Of a stretch of DNA of 64,000 nucleotides, positions 12,462 to 51,109 are shown one piece after another. Origin of the DNA: Phallusia mammillata (taxonomy: Eukaryota; Chordata; Ascidiacea; Phlebobranchia; Ascidiidae); contig QLIY01000038.1 in assembly GCA_003260075.1 (NCBI GenBank), positions 95,956 to 159,955 on the forward strand, written 5' to 3'. The translations under genes and the position numbers were made by a program. A model generated the notes under the pieces. It saw nothing but the letters and a program-made list of their open reading frames with translations, had not been told where the DNA came from and did no database searches. The stretch's first letter is position 1. Every line of letters starts with the position of its first letter.

Positions 12462-13093
12462 AAAAAAGGTGCCAATCATGTAACACATATAAGTGCATAT
12501 AGCATTTTGGAAATATAAACCACAAAATGCTGCCATCGAACTAGACTTCCACAATTAGTGGTGTTTTGCAGGATAATATTTTTGACATCCTGACTTGCAT
12601 TTTATGAGTAACACAAACCGTTGTTGCAAAACAATACTTCGTCGCAAGCTGAGCACGCATCACCTGATTAGTAGAATGTCGTATCCATGTTTTAAAAAAA
12701 AAAATAAACTGAGATTTCTGGGACATCTACAAAATGTAATACTGATCTATCGATTTTGGGCTGACGCGAGGGGCTTGAAGTATTTCTACAATTTTGTGTG
12801 GTAGCTTGCGACTGTACAAGGAAAAATTTGAAACACTATATATTGGTGTTATATCACAATCGAGAATATTCGTGTACAATTTTATGATTGTTTTAGTAAT
12901 GTATGTAACGTAATAAATTCCATTCGAATCATTTCCATGGGAAGTAATCTTACGAAACTAGATACAATTTATCCTACTGTTGTGGAAACCACTTTTGCAA
13001 GGAATACATTACTTTACACTTGCAAAAATTCACGCTTTTGTTTTGCTGGAGTATATCTAGTTTTTTTATTAACAACAAATTTATAGGCTGGAC

Positions 13094-13272
13094 CAGTGGT
13101 GGGATTCAGCCGGTTCGCACCGGTTTTATAGAATCGTCTCACGAAATTTTATGAGATCAGCGAACCGGTTAGCTGTACTGGGGACTGTCAATGGACTTTT
13201 GTAACGGAACCGGCTGAAAAATTTGACTTTTGTGATAGAACCAGTTGACAAAAAATTTGAATCCCACCACTG
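13094..13272. mobile_element. Short MITE with cagtggtgggattc ends (179 bp)
   Basis: The terminal inverted repeat is cagtggtgggattc at the left and gaatcccaccactg at the right. The interior has further inverted copies of gaaccggtt-like motifs. The flanks suggest a decayed 8-bp duplication (gctggacc/gttagacc, 6 of 8), so the boundaries may be off by one base. It is a different family from the ggttcccaacc elements but probably also hAT. Confidence 0.75.
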
Positions 13273-13933
13273 GTTAGACCGCGATTGCTCGTATAAATTA
13301 CAATCAACATCACGCTACAGTTTTTAAACATACACCATAGCGAACTTGTTCACTGACACCAAATCTTTTTTTACCACAAGTATACTCGTTGTTAGTATAA
13401 ATGGTAGTCATCTATTTATTTTCATAGGTTTACCTATTGAGTTTATTTCGGTCGGTGAACGAATACAGACATATAACTGCTCAAGTTTTATTTTGAGTTT
13501 TTCTTCACAGTAATTTACTTGGACATACCAAACGTTCACAGAGTACCAATTGAGGTAAAACTGCTGCTAACACAACAAATCACGTTCTTTAAAGTTTGTA
13601 AATTAAGTTATCAAAAAGTGGCGTAAAGAGCCCAGTTATTCAATTATAGGAGTTAAACGAGGCTAGAGTTAGGAAATACGCTTAAATATAAGAACTTGTG
13701 TTTTTGTTTAACGTTTAGTTTTGTTCAACATCAGTCTATCGTAAAAAGCTGACAGTTTTACAGAATTTTGGTTTCAATCGGCTTCAAGGCTCTTTGCGCC
13801 ACCTATTGGTATTTAGCAAACTTTGTCCGACGTGGGTTTGTGTGTTAGTAGTTTTTTCAGGGATTGAGGCCGATACAAAGCAAAATACAAGCAAGAGGAA
13901 ATAAACAAACAAACAAGACAGAAACAGAGATGC
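13273..13933. other. Non-coding stretch 3' of CAP copy 2
   Basis: AT-rich sequence with no recognised exon, RNA gene or repeat. It probably includes the 3' UTR of CAP copy 2 just below 13934. Confidence 0.35.
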
Positions 13934-16570
13934 TTAAGTTGGTCCAGTCCCGGAAGCAAATGGAATATCAAAAGGATTGTATCCACAGCAAATCTTATTT
14001 AATCTAAACTTTTATAGTCCTAGAAATTTCACGTACTGGCTCACTGGTAGTTTCATGCCGCGTTGTTGAAGAGTTTGACTACTTTGTTGGAATTGTGGTG
14101 GTCACTGAAAAAAGCATTACATGACAGTCATATCATTTTTTACAAGATCACATTTTCTGCAAATTCTACGTTTTATCTTATTTACAAAATCTTGATTCTG
14201 TTCCTGACATATTCTAAACTACTAAGATTTCTTCGAACAGAAAAGATCAAACTTTAAATCACGGTAATTATCCCAGCACCGTCAAACGACTATTAATGTT
14301 TGCAACAGCTTATATGCAAACTCATTTGGCCGTCAAACCTTTTCCTATTATGACGAAATCGTATTAAATTGCTTATGAATTTGACTCCACATAAGGAAGT
14401 GTGAAATCTACACCTGATTGGTTGCTCTGTTACAATACTGGGAAAATTAGCACACGTACCATTGGAACAAAGGCCCTTGTTGCAGCCCAATCCTTTGCTG
14501 CAAGCTGAACAAGGTACTCCAGTTTGGTACGGAAAATTCTGCATATTGACCCCATTTTCAATTGTCCTAAAACGTTTTATTCACGAATTTAGCATGGCTT
14601 TTATCTTATGCAAAGTTTTTTTTTACTTAGCAATTTTATTTATTGTTTTCGTTTTATTTTGAAAGCCATTACCTGCCAAGTCCTAAAGGTGCGTAGTTGC
14701 AAATAGTAATCAATCCCGCAGCCCCGGTTTCCAGTAAGCCACTAAAAGGTAATTTAATCCAATAAAATTAAATTTCGTCAGTCTAACAAACAATCACTTA
14801 CTTGCAAGTGCTGATTCCGCACCCTATTTTGTACGTATTTGCCCAAACGATCTGGAGGTAGTGGTCACAATTTTTACCAGTCCGACATGTTCTTTTGTTG
14901 TAGTTGTAATATTTAACCTAAATGACAATAAATCTTATATTATAGTCCCTGCACATTTTTCTCGACACTCGCGGTCCAAGCTGAATATATAGCCTATTAT
15001 AATAATAATAAATATACCGTTGCAAAACAAAACCTGGAGTTAACAACAAAAAGATATTTTTTCCTTGCGAAAGTATTCCCACAACAACATACATGATGAA
15101 TTTTGTTTAGTTTCGAGAGATTACTTTGCGTGGGAACTTTTCAATGGCAATTAATTACGTCACAAACTAGACTAAGCAAACGAAAATTGTGCGCAAACAT
15201 TTGCCTCTTTGTTATTCAAAAATGAAGTGAAGGACCCCCTCTTGTCACAGGAGATTTAATTATCTGTTAAATGTTAGCTTATGGCATAAGCCTTATGCAG
15301 TTGCAAGATCTCCAATTACATAAGATTGTACAAATACTGCTTGCTCCTCGTGGAAATAGCTTGGCGGACTTCTAAGGAAACGCAGATCCCACAGTTCGAG
15401 GACCGCTGTATGTAATAAGTATAATGATAATAAATAAATTTATTTGCGAACCTCATCAAACCATAGTTGAGTCACAAGATTGGGGATATTGAGAGGATCG
15501 ATCAGACCAATGTGGATGCTCTCTCCCACTTTCTTGAACTTTTTCGTTCTCGGTTTCTTACTATGTGCGAAAGTGCATTTGCTGCAAAAAAAAAACAAAA
15601 TGCCATCAACAAGGTATTGCGCGGGCAGGGTTAATTAAAACGGTTGAAAGTTATAGGACATGTGTTATGTTTGTATAAAACTACAGTTTTACACCGTTCC
15701 ACGTGGTTCACCAAACCCGTATCAGGAGGTTCGAGTCGAACGAAAATATTTGCCCGAATGAAAATAATATACGAAAATATTTGCCTGTGCTTTTTGACTT
15801 AATGAACGTTTTTGAATGAATCAAGTTTGAAATGCTGACAAACACGTTCCGTGCATGAAACACGAATTGTTTTGCAGTATACTTAGCGTAGCTCGAATGT
15901 TGCAAGGACAACAATAGAATTATAACTGCTTCAGAAATTTAGCCTGTTGAGCTTGTTTCCAACTTTTATAAAGATACATTCCCGAAAAGACAAGTATAAA
16001 TCCAGAAACAAATAGGAAAACGAATGCAAATAAAAACGTCTGCATTGCTAGAAATTAACATAATAATTACGCGGAGTTATCTTTGGCCAGTTGTTCCAGC
16101 TCGTCATCCCAAGACACTTCTTGCATGTCGCTTGCACTTGGCGATACTGAGCGCCGTAAGCTGTTATGTTTTTCCAAAAAAGCATTTCTTATTTGTGGGA
16201 AACTAGGAAGAGTTTCTACGAGTGGTCCTGCTCGCTTCAAACGTTTCAGAAAGGGATTTCCTGCAGCAGTTAACATACTTAAGGTTTAAAGCCCAACCGA
16301 GTTATACACAAATGCGAAAAACCTTTCTGCATGTTAATATTTTCTATGGAAGGAGTTGCCAGTGTCGTTTTCGCACATAAATAATATCATTTTGGTTACT
16401 TGCATAACAACTCGACACAAAGCCTTGAGAGTTTAAGTAAGCCAACACAGGAAACCGTAAAAATCTTTGTACTTACTTGCCATGGACCTGGCCTCAGCCT
16501 TCTGCGAGGTGGTGCAGGCGATTTGCCAACCAATCAAGAGCGACAACAACGTTTGAGTTAGAAAAGCCAT
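13934..16570 (-). CDS. Secreted CAP-domain protein with cysteine-rich hinge, copy 2
   Basis: Minus-strand exons: 16477-16570, 16071-16260, 15452-15581, 14802-14917, 14673-14741, 14456-14566 and 13934-14003. The first five are well supported. The last two fit in phase and give 259 aa, but the donor of exon 6 could instead be at 14460. There is a signal peptide (MAFLTQTLLSLLIGWQIAC), then a basic propeptide with LKRLKRAG. The CAP tetrad is His in FAHSKK, Glu in VGESIH and His/Trp in HYLQIVW, with the signatures CGISTC and LITICNYAP. A hinge follows: PYQTGVPCSACSKGLGCN, typical of CRISP-related proteins. Exons 2, 3 and 4 have exactly the same lengths as in copy 1 (190, 130 and 116 nt), so the two arose by tandem duplication. 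The exact function is unknown; family members are secreted proteins with diverse roles. Confidence 0.82.
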
Positions 16571-18319
16571 CACTCTTTAGGTTTTTTTGCAATCTGATTT
16601 ATTTAAGTGTATAAAACACAGTGATCAAAATATTTTTTACACATACGCAAAAGTGCATAATATAACTTGCCACAAAATTGCACAAAGAATTATGTTTATA
16701 TTGTCCTAATTAAATCAAGTAATACTGAACTTTCAAGAGCAATTTGCTTTTCAAACTTTCGAGAAGTCCGAGTCAGAACACCGACCAAGCGTTTTACTGC
16801 AGAAAAGCGCCTTGTCGCTTTGATATTAGGCTTAGTCTGCCAAATGAGTTACGGCGATGTGCAAAATCGTTTTTATAGAACAATGCGTGCAACGAATTAA
16901 GGCTAACCGCGGAAGTGCGAAAAGAACTTTGGCCGACCACGTTGCGTTAAATTGTAATAGTGGTACAACAATCCTGCACTGCAGCGGTGTAAAGCGAAAT
17001 GCTTCAACATAACCAACTTTTAAAGCGATGTTGTGGCCCCAACTAAAATAAGTTCCTAAAACGTTTGCTATTATTAAATAGCTAGCACTAGCAGCATCTT
17101 TCAGATAAACGGCAAAAAAAACTTCAGTGATGGAATAATCTCCAAAATCATCGCGCTTTAAAAATTTAATTAACTATGAAGCATAAAATTTGTAGCCTAC
17201 ATGCAGTCATAACGACCTATAGGTTGTTGAGTTGTGAGTAGCCTATGTCGTTCTGGTTTCATTAAATCTCAAACATATGATGTGTTGTGAAACTGGTCTG
17301 TATTTATAGAGATCAGTGGTTTAGAACCATATGTATTTGAGATTTTCGTTTTTGTGGAACAAGCAAAAACCGACGGAACAAAAATCGACAATACCAATCT
17401 AACATGTCCAGCCAAAGCCATGACATGCAACATGGCTTTTCCATTTCTAGACCAAAGCTGAAGCAATTAGCAGTAGACGAAAGAATTAATAAGTTGTCTT
17501 TGAAAAGGTCCTTACCAATTACCATTAACTCTTGCACTGTTGCACTTTCAGGTCAAAGTAAATGGACGAACTGCAAACGGTCGCGTAGTAGTATTTCTAT
17601 GTAACACGTCATCATTCGCCGGCTTTTGTTTCTGGGGCAGAGTAAGTTCTATTTCATTCTCGCTTTGGCTGTTTCATTCAGCACAGGTAAGCATGGCTTG
17701 AAGCTTGTGTTCGGTCATACTTCTCCGTTGCTTTAGCGGTTGTTTGTAGTGATATTTATGTGTAAGCTCGTTACGTAATCAAAATTTGGATGTTTTTTCC
17801 CATGTGCCAACTTTAAAATTTCTATTTTTTTGAACAGTAAGCTATATAACATATCTTTTGAAAACTAGTAGAGTTTTTGATTCATTGGCATGTCAATGGT
17901 ATCATAGATTTATGGATGTCAAATAGTTTTAGGTAATTGAGCACAAAAATATTATGTTAAAAAATGTATTTTTGTGTTGTTTCAAAGTTGTGATAAAACA
18001 GACCCTGTTAGGTAAAATGGGATGGTGTTTGCAAACCATAGTTAAGCACATTGATTTAAAAAATAGATCATTTGTATCTTAACCTACTTACATACTTAAA
18101 AAATTTAGAAAAATTGGCATCTTAAAAGTTTTTCTTATAAAGCTGATTAGAAATTTGTGCACATAATTTTGTATTTTGAAAAAAAAGCTTTTTTGTTGTT
18201 ACTTTACCAAAACATTGCCTAAAAATTATTGCATCATTTTGTGATTTTAGAAGTTAAATTTAAGTAATACTAAGTAAGATATAGTTAGACAATAGTAGTT
18301 GCCCTGCTTCCTACACATA
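16571..18319. other. Intergenic region between CAP copy 2 and SERCA copy 1
   Basis: This divergent intergenic region must hold the promoters of both genes. On the plus strand a possible untranslated first exon of SERCA copy 1 ends at 17686, followed by a good donor (gtaagc). A plausible acceptor lies just upstream of the ATG near 18290-18300. No TATA box or E-box cluster like that of SERCA copies 2 and 3 was found. Confidence 0.35.
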
Positions 18320-39584
<21,265 letters not shown>

Positions 39585-39945
39585 GATTTCTCACTGCTAT
39601 GGACATGCCTATTTTTTAGTTACTGCTCCGTTTTTCACCAACCTGTCGACTCAAAAGCTCCCACTGACCCAAAGTTCTAAACGCCTCCCTATCCCTCTTC
39701 ATAAAACGCTGCGATTGTCGGTTTATCGCGTGTTTACATACGTTGTGTGAAGTTCTCGTTTTCGTCATAGTTTCCGTTCACTCCCTCTTAATATAAGGCC
39801 CAAAGAGGGCGCTGCTTGTGTTACCTTGTTGCTAGAGTTTTAATTCTGTCTGTTGCGCGTGATTGCAATACACTGAACCGGTTGTATTTCATGTGGACAA
39901 GCATTGAAGTTAGCCCGGATTATTCTTTTGTGATAAACTACAAAA
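39585..39945 (+). other. 3' flank/UTR of SERCA copy 1, homologous to copy 2
   Basis: Shares blocks with the region after copy 2, such as tctgttg(c/t)gcgtgattgcaa near 39850 and 49495, and tttcgatattagg near 39570 and 49300. The duplication unit therefore extended past the stop codon. Confidence 0.7.
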
Positions 39946-40345
39946 CCTTTTATGGGTATGTTGGTCAGTTGTACGATAGCTTCTTTTGCAATGTCACGCA
40001 TACATGCTTACAACAAGTTGTTTCCTATGCTTTAGTTAATTTATGCGGCTTACATTTAGCAGTATTACTTATTCCAAAAGGGGCGACGTCAAAACGAAAA
40101 CTAGTTTTTCTTCAAATTGAAGGGCATTCGAGGGATTGTATCAACATATTTCGCCTTTAAATCATCCAAGCAGAACTGTTCCAAAATGGAATCCTATTTT
40201 AAAAGTGATTCTCAACGGATTATCTAGTCCAACTACAAGTGTGTTTTACAAATTTATCGAACTAGATTCTGGGACAAAGTTTCTCAAAAAGTTTTTTTAC
40301 CGTCAGTCACAGTAGTTAAGTAGCTCGTTCTTGCACACAATAGAC

Positions 40346-40668
40346 CAGGGGTTCCCAACCTTTTTTCCTGCTCGTACCCCTTTGTCAGGTCAAAGCATTC
40401 TTCGTACCCCCAAAAAATTCTAATGGAATTTTTCAGATATATATTGCTAAAATAAATTGCTTTTGTAGCTCAATTAAACGTTAAACCGGTATTTTACACA
40501 AAAAGAAAAGCATGGACCACAATGGCATGATATCATTTACAATTCCAAAATAAAACTGTGGTATGAAATGTTTGAAAAGCTGCTCTGTGTCCCAAGGATC
40601 TTCGTACCCCTTGATGTTCAATCTCGTACCCCCAAAGGGGTACCAGTACCCCCAGTTGGGAACCCCTG
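40346..40668. mobile_element. hAT-type MITE (323 bp)
   Basis: The ends are caggggttcccaacct and gttgggaacccctg. The perfect 8-bp target duplication is caatagac (40338-40345 and 40669-40676). The motif cgtaccccc recurs near both ends. No coding capacity. Confidence 0.9.
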
Positions 40669-41082
40669 CAATAGACATTCTCATCTAAACCACGTTTGTA
40701 GCCTACGTTGTACATGCAAATATACAAATGGTAAAAACTTAGTTTGGCCAAGGATGACGTAGGCTTCCGGATGGCATTTGTATCATTTTCTAAGGAAAAT
40801 TTAGGATTAAGCAATACGCTATACTAATTACTAGGTATAGTTGGCGTAATTTTCATTAACCCGGGATCGGAATTGAAATAATTAGGTTCCAAATTCCGGG
40901 ATTTTTCATGATATATTTCCTGAGAGTTCCTACGAAAATATGACTTTTGCTTCTGCTTTTGAGAAATTTGCTACTATCATTTGTAAGTTAGGCTAAAGTA
41001 GCACATTTTGCCTGAAAATTCAAACGGTAGGGGTAACTCTGTTTAGTAGAAATATAATTAACACAAAAGCTTTATAAATAAC

Positions 41083-41436
41083 CAGGGTTCCAGCGCAATT
41101 TTCGTTTATAATTTCATGACTTTTTCAAAACTTTACAGGAAAAAAACCCAAATTTCCATAACCTTAATTGAAAAAAAATCGAACTATTCCCATAGTAAAA
41201 CTGGAAAAGAGGCTTTGGCATATGCAGTCAATTTACCATACTTGCAACGAATATACAAACGTTGCGTGATTTGAAATTCCTATCTCTATCTAGCATTTTC
41301 AGGGTAAAACAGGCACCAAATTCCATACTTTTTCAAGAACTTTAACAACAGTTGGCTTTTTTCAAAACTTTTCCAGGCCTTAAAAATACAAATTTTCCAT
41401 AACCTTTCCAGGTTTTCCATACCAGCGGGAACCCTG
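41083..41436. mobile_element. MITE with cagggttcc ends (354 bp)
   Basis: The inverted ends are cagggttcc and ggaaccctg. The interior repeats the motif tttccataacctt several times. The flanks taaataac/aataac suggest an imperfect target duplication. It lies in the upstream region of SERCA copy 2 and is absent from the homologous region of copy 3, so it inserted after the duplication or was lost from copy 3. Confidence 0.7.
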
Positions 41437-41460
41437 AATAACAGAAATCTAACCACTTGT

Positions 41461-41809
41461 GCCTCTATTTTACAAGTCAAAACACATAAGCTCAGAACTG
41501 TAACCTATCATCGCGCGCCTCTGTAAACTAGCAAACCTAAGTGCTGAAATTCGCCCAATCCGCTGCCGTCTCCGTTGCTTCCAAAGCCTCAATTGTTCTT
41601 TTCACTCCTTGTGGCTTATCTGCAAACTGACAAATGGAATTGCCGTTGAAGGTTGGCGTCGCTGACAGATGCTGTTGGGCTCGGGTTTGCAATACACTTC
41701 TTTAAAAGTTCTAACAACTCATACGACCCGAGTCGACGAGCTGACCCTTGCGTAAACTGTAGTTGATGATTTTGCAATAGGTGAAACAAAGGTCAGGAAT
41801 AAAATTGGG
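41461..41809 (+). promoter_or_regulatory. Conserved distal upstream block of SERCA copy 2
   Basis: This non-coding block, 1.8-2.1 kb upstream of the copy 2 start codon, is clearly conserved with 58986-59320 upstream of copy 3. The best segments read ctgcaaactgacaaatgga and gcaataggtgaaacaaagg (one or a few changes between copies). The second contains a T-box-like ggtgaaac and a TCF-like aacaaagg. It has no open frame. It is either a shared cis-regulatory module or simply young duplicated DNA. Confidence 0.6.
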
Positions 41810-42170
41810 AAAACGTGGGCTTCAAGATACTAATGAAGTAATGTTTATTTAGGCAATAACTCATTTTAAAAAATTATTTTGGGAAAAACGACTTAATAAA
41901 AATGTATGCTCTTAAACTTTACGAAATCGCACATAACCACACAATCACTAAGCATACCAACTGTTTCGCCACCTGGTAAGACGGAAGAAATTCTACAGCA
42001 CAATAAAATACTTCTCGGGTTTACACGAACAAATTGTACACATAAGAAGTTACAGCACAACTTAGCAGCACAATACACATACGGCAGCTGAAATCTTACT
42101 CAAATGAGCAATTTTTGCTGCTAATGAAAACAACAATGTATAAATTAAATTCCTTGCCGGGCGCTTAGAC

Positions 42171-42617
42171 CAGTGTTTCAAAAATTCTGTTGGGTCGCCT
42201 GTTTTTTTAACAAAAACATCTACTATTTGACTTTGTTTCGTAGTGTTCTCATTTTATTTCCCAAGACTTTGTTGCCAAATAATAATTTTGTGACAACATG
42301 ACGTGATAATGGGTAATTATGTTTGTGACTTCATAAAATATGTGTTAGATCACTGTTGAGCGTTGTCTGGCTGATAATTATCAGCATTATAATGCTTTGA
42401 ACCAGTTCTCAAGTTTGGGCTAAATGGAAATGTTTGGTCAATAAAACGATTATTATTTGTTTGATAATTTATTTTTCAAAACTGGCGTAGTAATTTTTAT
42501 AAAACTTTCGTGATACAACCAAAATAGTAAGAATGTATGTCCATGGGTCGCGAGAGACCACAAAACAAAATTTTGGGAAGTATTTGGGTCGCGTCAAAAA
42601 AAGGTTGGGAACCACTG
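42171..42617. mobile_element. hAT-type MITE, family A (447 bp)
   Basis: The right end is ggttgggaaccactg and the left end is a decayed cagtgtttca. The perfect 8-bp duplication is gcttagac (42163-42170 and 42618-42625). The interior is homologous to the element at 1006-1493. It separates the distal block from the promoter of SERCA copy 2. Confidence 0.88.
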
Positions 42618-43075
42618 GCTTAGACACATAACACACCTACCGTAAGCAAACACACATGTTCCACGAGGTGAGTTATAAACTGATTCCACTTTCCAATATT
42701 CACAGCAAGCAGGCGATTTTGAGTTTTCCAATGGAACACTAATTGTATTACCGACTGTTGCGTTACAGGACAATTGTACGTTTGGCTGGCAAATTAACAT
42801 TCACACCGGTCGGTGAAAACGCCTTAATAAATCATTTTTACCGTATGCGACTCCCAACTACTTATTTTGCGTCTTGCACCAGACCTCAGAAAACCACCAA
42901 AAATTGCTATTTTGGCTTTCAAGGTAACTATCTTTAGCGATTTTCTGAGCTTTCGTTTTTTTGCGGCTCCTTGCACACTTAAAAAAACTACCATTTGGCC
43001 CCGACAATTTAAAATGTTGAAAACCGCTTTAGAGACTCATAAATGTGAAAATGCACTGAGGTACGTAACACGATA

Positions 43076-43375
43076 GCTAAGCATATTTGACAAATCATCA
43101 AAAATTCAAAACAGTATAAAATGTAGAATAAATGACAGATTCGGTTTAGCTGTTACCAAGTCTTTCCAATTGGAAATTACCCCTTGCAAATTTGCACACA
43201 AACCGACTTTGATGCATGCGTGGTGACCAGCTGACCTTACATAAGCGCTAACATTATCATATCACGTCGTCATTGTCACCTTGGGTGGCTCAGCGGGACG
43301 CTCGGATTGCCAGTTGTTTGCTCGCTATAAAACCGCCCGTCCTTGTCCAGTTACTCATCAGTTGCAATCAGCTTA
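43076..43375 (+). promoter_or_regulatory. Proximal promoter of SERCA copy 2
   Basis: Strongly conserved with 59549-59878 upstream of copy 3. It includes CAGCTG at 43228-43233, an E-box of the type bound by myogenic bHLH factors. An overlapping tgacctta resembles a nuclear-receptor half-site. A 30-bp block around gtggctcagcgggacgctc and a TATA box follow. The combination fits a muscle-type promoter, but expression is inferred, not seen. Confidence 0.7.
43326..43332 (+). promoter_or_regulatory. TATA box of SERCA copy 2
   Basis: TATAAAA, 266 nt upstream of the start codon. It is conserved at the same relative place in copy 3, followed in both by actcatcagttgcaatcagc, a likely start-site region. 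Confidence 0.75.
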
Positions 43376-43591
43376 AGAAACAACAGTCAGTAAAAGAACT
43401 AGCGCTTACATTAAAAGAACTCGACCCAGCGAGACCAAACCGATCATCAGCTTTCGAATATATGAAATATTGCAGAGCTGCTGTTCATTTCAAAAAAAAA
43501 ATTATTTATTCTCGCGCAGTTGGATCTAATTTTTTAGATCAACACAATTAATTTATTGTTAGTCATCGCAAAATAACAAGGCATCTTCAAA

Positions 43592-48630
<5,039 letters not shown>

Positions 48631-49695
48631 ACTAACGATCGACCTTTCCAACCGAAGAGGAAAAACCTTCACCAAATCTTCGTTCACTATCCTACAAACC
48701 TTTTTCTTTTCATTTTAAATTATTGCATAATGTTATGCTGTGTAGGGTTCCTTCCCGGGAATGTCTCGACGGGAAATTCCCGGGATTTCCCGGCAAAGTT
48801 ACGTTCCCGAATCCCGGGAAATTTGTTTTGAATTCCCGGGAAACAGACAATTAAGCAAAAACGTGTTAATTTTGTGAAAAAATTACGTAAATGTTCAAAT
48901 TTCTGCTAACTGTTACCAAAATATGGCGTTTTGTAATTTTAATCACAAAGTAAGTAAGCGTTTTTATACGAGGTGGTAAACTATTTTCGCGAAAATGCGC
49001 TACCTAGCGGTACTAGAAATAACAAATTTATTTTTCGTAATTTCCGAACCTTGTTAACGTTAAAGAAACTTGCAATTATAGTTTTAATCGACAAAATCAT
49101 GACTAATTAGATGCCCCTAGCGAAAATAAACTAATTTTAGCGGTTGCAATGACGTAATTATTCACGAAAAAATAGCCACTTTTTCGGTCGGGAATCCCGG
49201 GAATTCCCGGGAAATGAAAAAATTATTTCCCGATTCCCGGGAATAAAAAAATCCGGGAAATAGAGGAACCCTAATGCTGTGCTTATCATCCCTCCCTTTC
49301 CTATCGATATTAGGTTAATCTTCCCAGTGCTAAAGGCCTATTCCCTTTTCACCCTCTTGTTATAGGCCCAGGCCCCGGATGACCCTGTCGGAATTTTTTC
49401 CCCGATTCATACTTGTAATATATTAGTACATGTTTGCATCACTATCGATTTTCTGGTCATATAATCACGTTGTTGCTAAAGTTTTAATTATGTCTGTTGT
49501 GCGTGATTGCAATACAATGAGCCGGTTTTATTTCATGTGACAAGTGTTGAAGTTATCCGGTACTTTCTGTGGTATTAAAATACTTTTCCCTACTTTGGCA
49601 TGCTCGATAGTTGCAGGTCATTTTTCTTTTGCTATTAAACTGGCGGTTCTAAAACAGGGTTTAATTTGACATGTAGGTATTAGAGGTTTAATAAA
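48631..49695 (+). other. 3' UTR/flank of SERCA copy 2, split by a MITE
   Basis: The segments before 48743 and after 49273 together match the 3' flank of copy 1 up to about 49590. A candidate poly(A) signal AATAAA lies at 49690-49695. A second AATAAA overlaps the first stop after intron read-through near 48537, so an alternative short C-terminus by intronic polyadenylation is conceivable but unproven. Confidence 0.55.
48743..49273. mobile_element. MITE with tagggttcc ends in the SERCA copy 2 3' UTR (531 bp)
   Basis: The ends are tagggttcc and ggaacccta. The perfect 8-bp duplication is atgctgtg (48735-48742 and 49274-49281). The interior near both ends is rich in ttcccggga palindromes. Copy 1 has the uninterrupted atgctgtgtttatcac at 39541, a natural empty site, so the insertion postdates the copy 1/copy 2 split. 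The target lacks the central TA seen in the other families. Confidence 0.92.
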
Positions 49696-50688
49696 GAAGC
49701 AAATATTTTGACATTCATTACTCTACCACGTTGTACGGCAATTGAATCGATCATTGTAACTTGTGGACATTAGCCTTCCATTTTCACTGTCACGCAAATA
49801 TTGTGAATTATCTGTTTTTTTTGCTCATGGTTATAAAAGTTTGAGGAAATTTCAAGGCTAGTTTATGCATAGTGTTTAGTTAAAATCCATCTTTCAAAAA
49901 ATGCTTAGCTTGCTACCAATACTCCAGGCATAAATTCAAATCTGAAGACTAATTTAGGCGTATTGTGTTCATTTAAATCCGTTTCTCAAAAAATACTAGG
50001 CTTGCCATTAATACTACAAGCATATATTTGCTAAGTCTCAATGAAACATCGAAGAAAAAGCCTCGACAAGCTAGCATATTTCCGAAACCAGCATAGTTAG
50101 CAGTTTTAAAGGAATGTCCAAAACACAAATTTCGCCCTAAACCAAGACTAATCAGTTGGGTCAGTTGAGTTACAATTTTTGATCTGACTTAAATTAAGTT
50201 TAACATAAACCTACTCGCGTACCACCTACAGTGCACTACTAAAGCTCTGGAGTATAGGCTACCAGTGGTACGCATACTCCAGGTTGAGAACCACTGCCTT
50301 AACTATTTAAAATAGCTTATTTTTGCGTACAATGCAGCAATTCTAGATACCTATATTGGTATAGGACCGCAAAATTTTGCCCAGAAAAAAAGAAGTTTTA
50401 CTTTGGTAATGTCACTATTTTTGCACCCTGAGCACAGGCATGATGGCAAATATGTGCAACTTACCGGTTTTCAAACATGGATTTGCAAGTGATTTTGTGA
50501 TAGCCGGCAAAGCAACAAACGCTTTTTACAATCACATTTCATGCCAGATCCTGCGTTTTTTTACGTGTAAATGTAAACTTATGTGGGATATGCAAGATCT
50601 TTCTGTGGCGATTAGCAAATTTGTTTCTTTTATCACATGGTTACATACCGAAGCGATTGTTTACCTGCTATCCTTCTTTTGTTTACAT
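49696..50688. other. Non-coding stretch with a lone hAT end
   Basis: Contains gttgagaaccactg at 50283-50296, which looks like a right hAT terminus, with related cgtaccacct motifs upstream. No matching left end or target duplication was found, so the element is truncated or rearranged. Confidence 0.45.
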
Positions 50689-51109
50689 CAGTGGTTCCCA
50701 AACTTTTTCATATTTTTTTCAAAACGGTCCCTTTGCCATTATTTCGAGGGCTCGCGGCCCTTAAGCCTAAATGTGTATTTCATAAAAACGAAAGTTGATT
50801 GAAGTATTTTAGCTAGTTATGCAAAATTGCGCATAACAATCATCCAAAGACAGCATATGACATCACAGACAGGACAAAAAACATTACGATTATGCGCGAA
50901 CAATTGCATTTTTGATAGTTGTCATTCAATAAAGGCCATTGTTTAGCAATGGAGACAGTCGATTCTCAATTCTACTTTGATTTAAACTTATTTAGTGGCA
51001 CAAACTGACGCCAAATAAGATTATAGAATTACTTCAACCGCTTCGCGGTCCCCCCAAAATTGCCTCACGGACCCCAAAAGGACCGCGGACCCCAGTTTGG
51101 GAACCGCTG
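50689..51109. mobile_element. hAT-type MITE (421 bp)
   Basis: The ends are cagtggttcccaaact and agtttgggaaccgctg, with a perfect 8-bp duplication gtttacat (50681-50688 and 51110-51117). Non-coding. Confidence 0.92.

Noticed and set aside
43283..43312. A-box-like gtggctcagcggg in the SERCA copy 2 promoter (and in copy 3)
   Set aside because: No B-box or tRNA fold follows at the right distance. It is better explained as a conserved promoter element.
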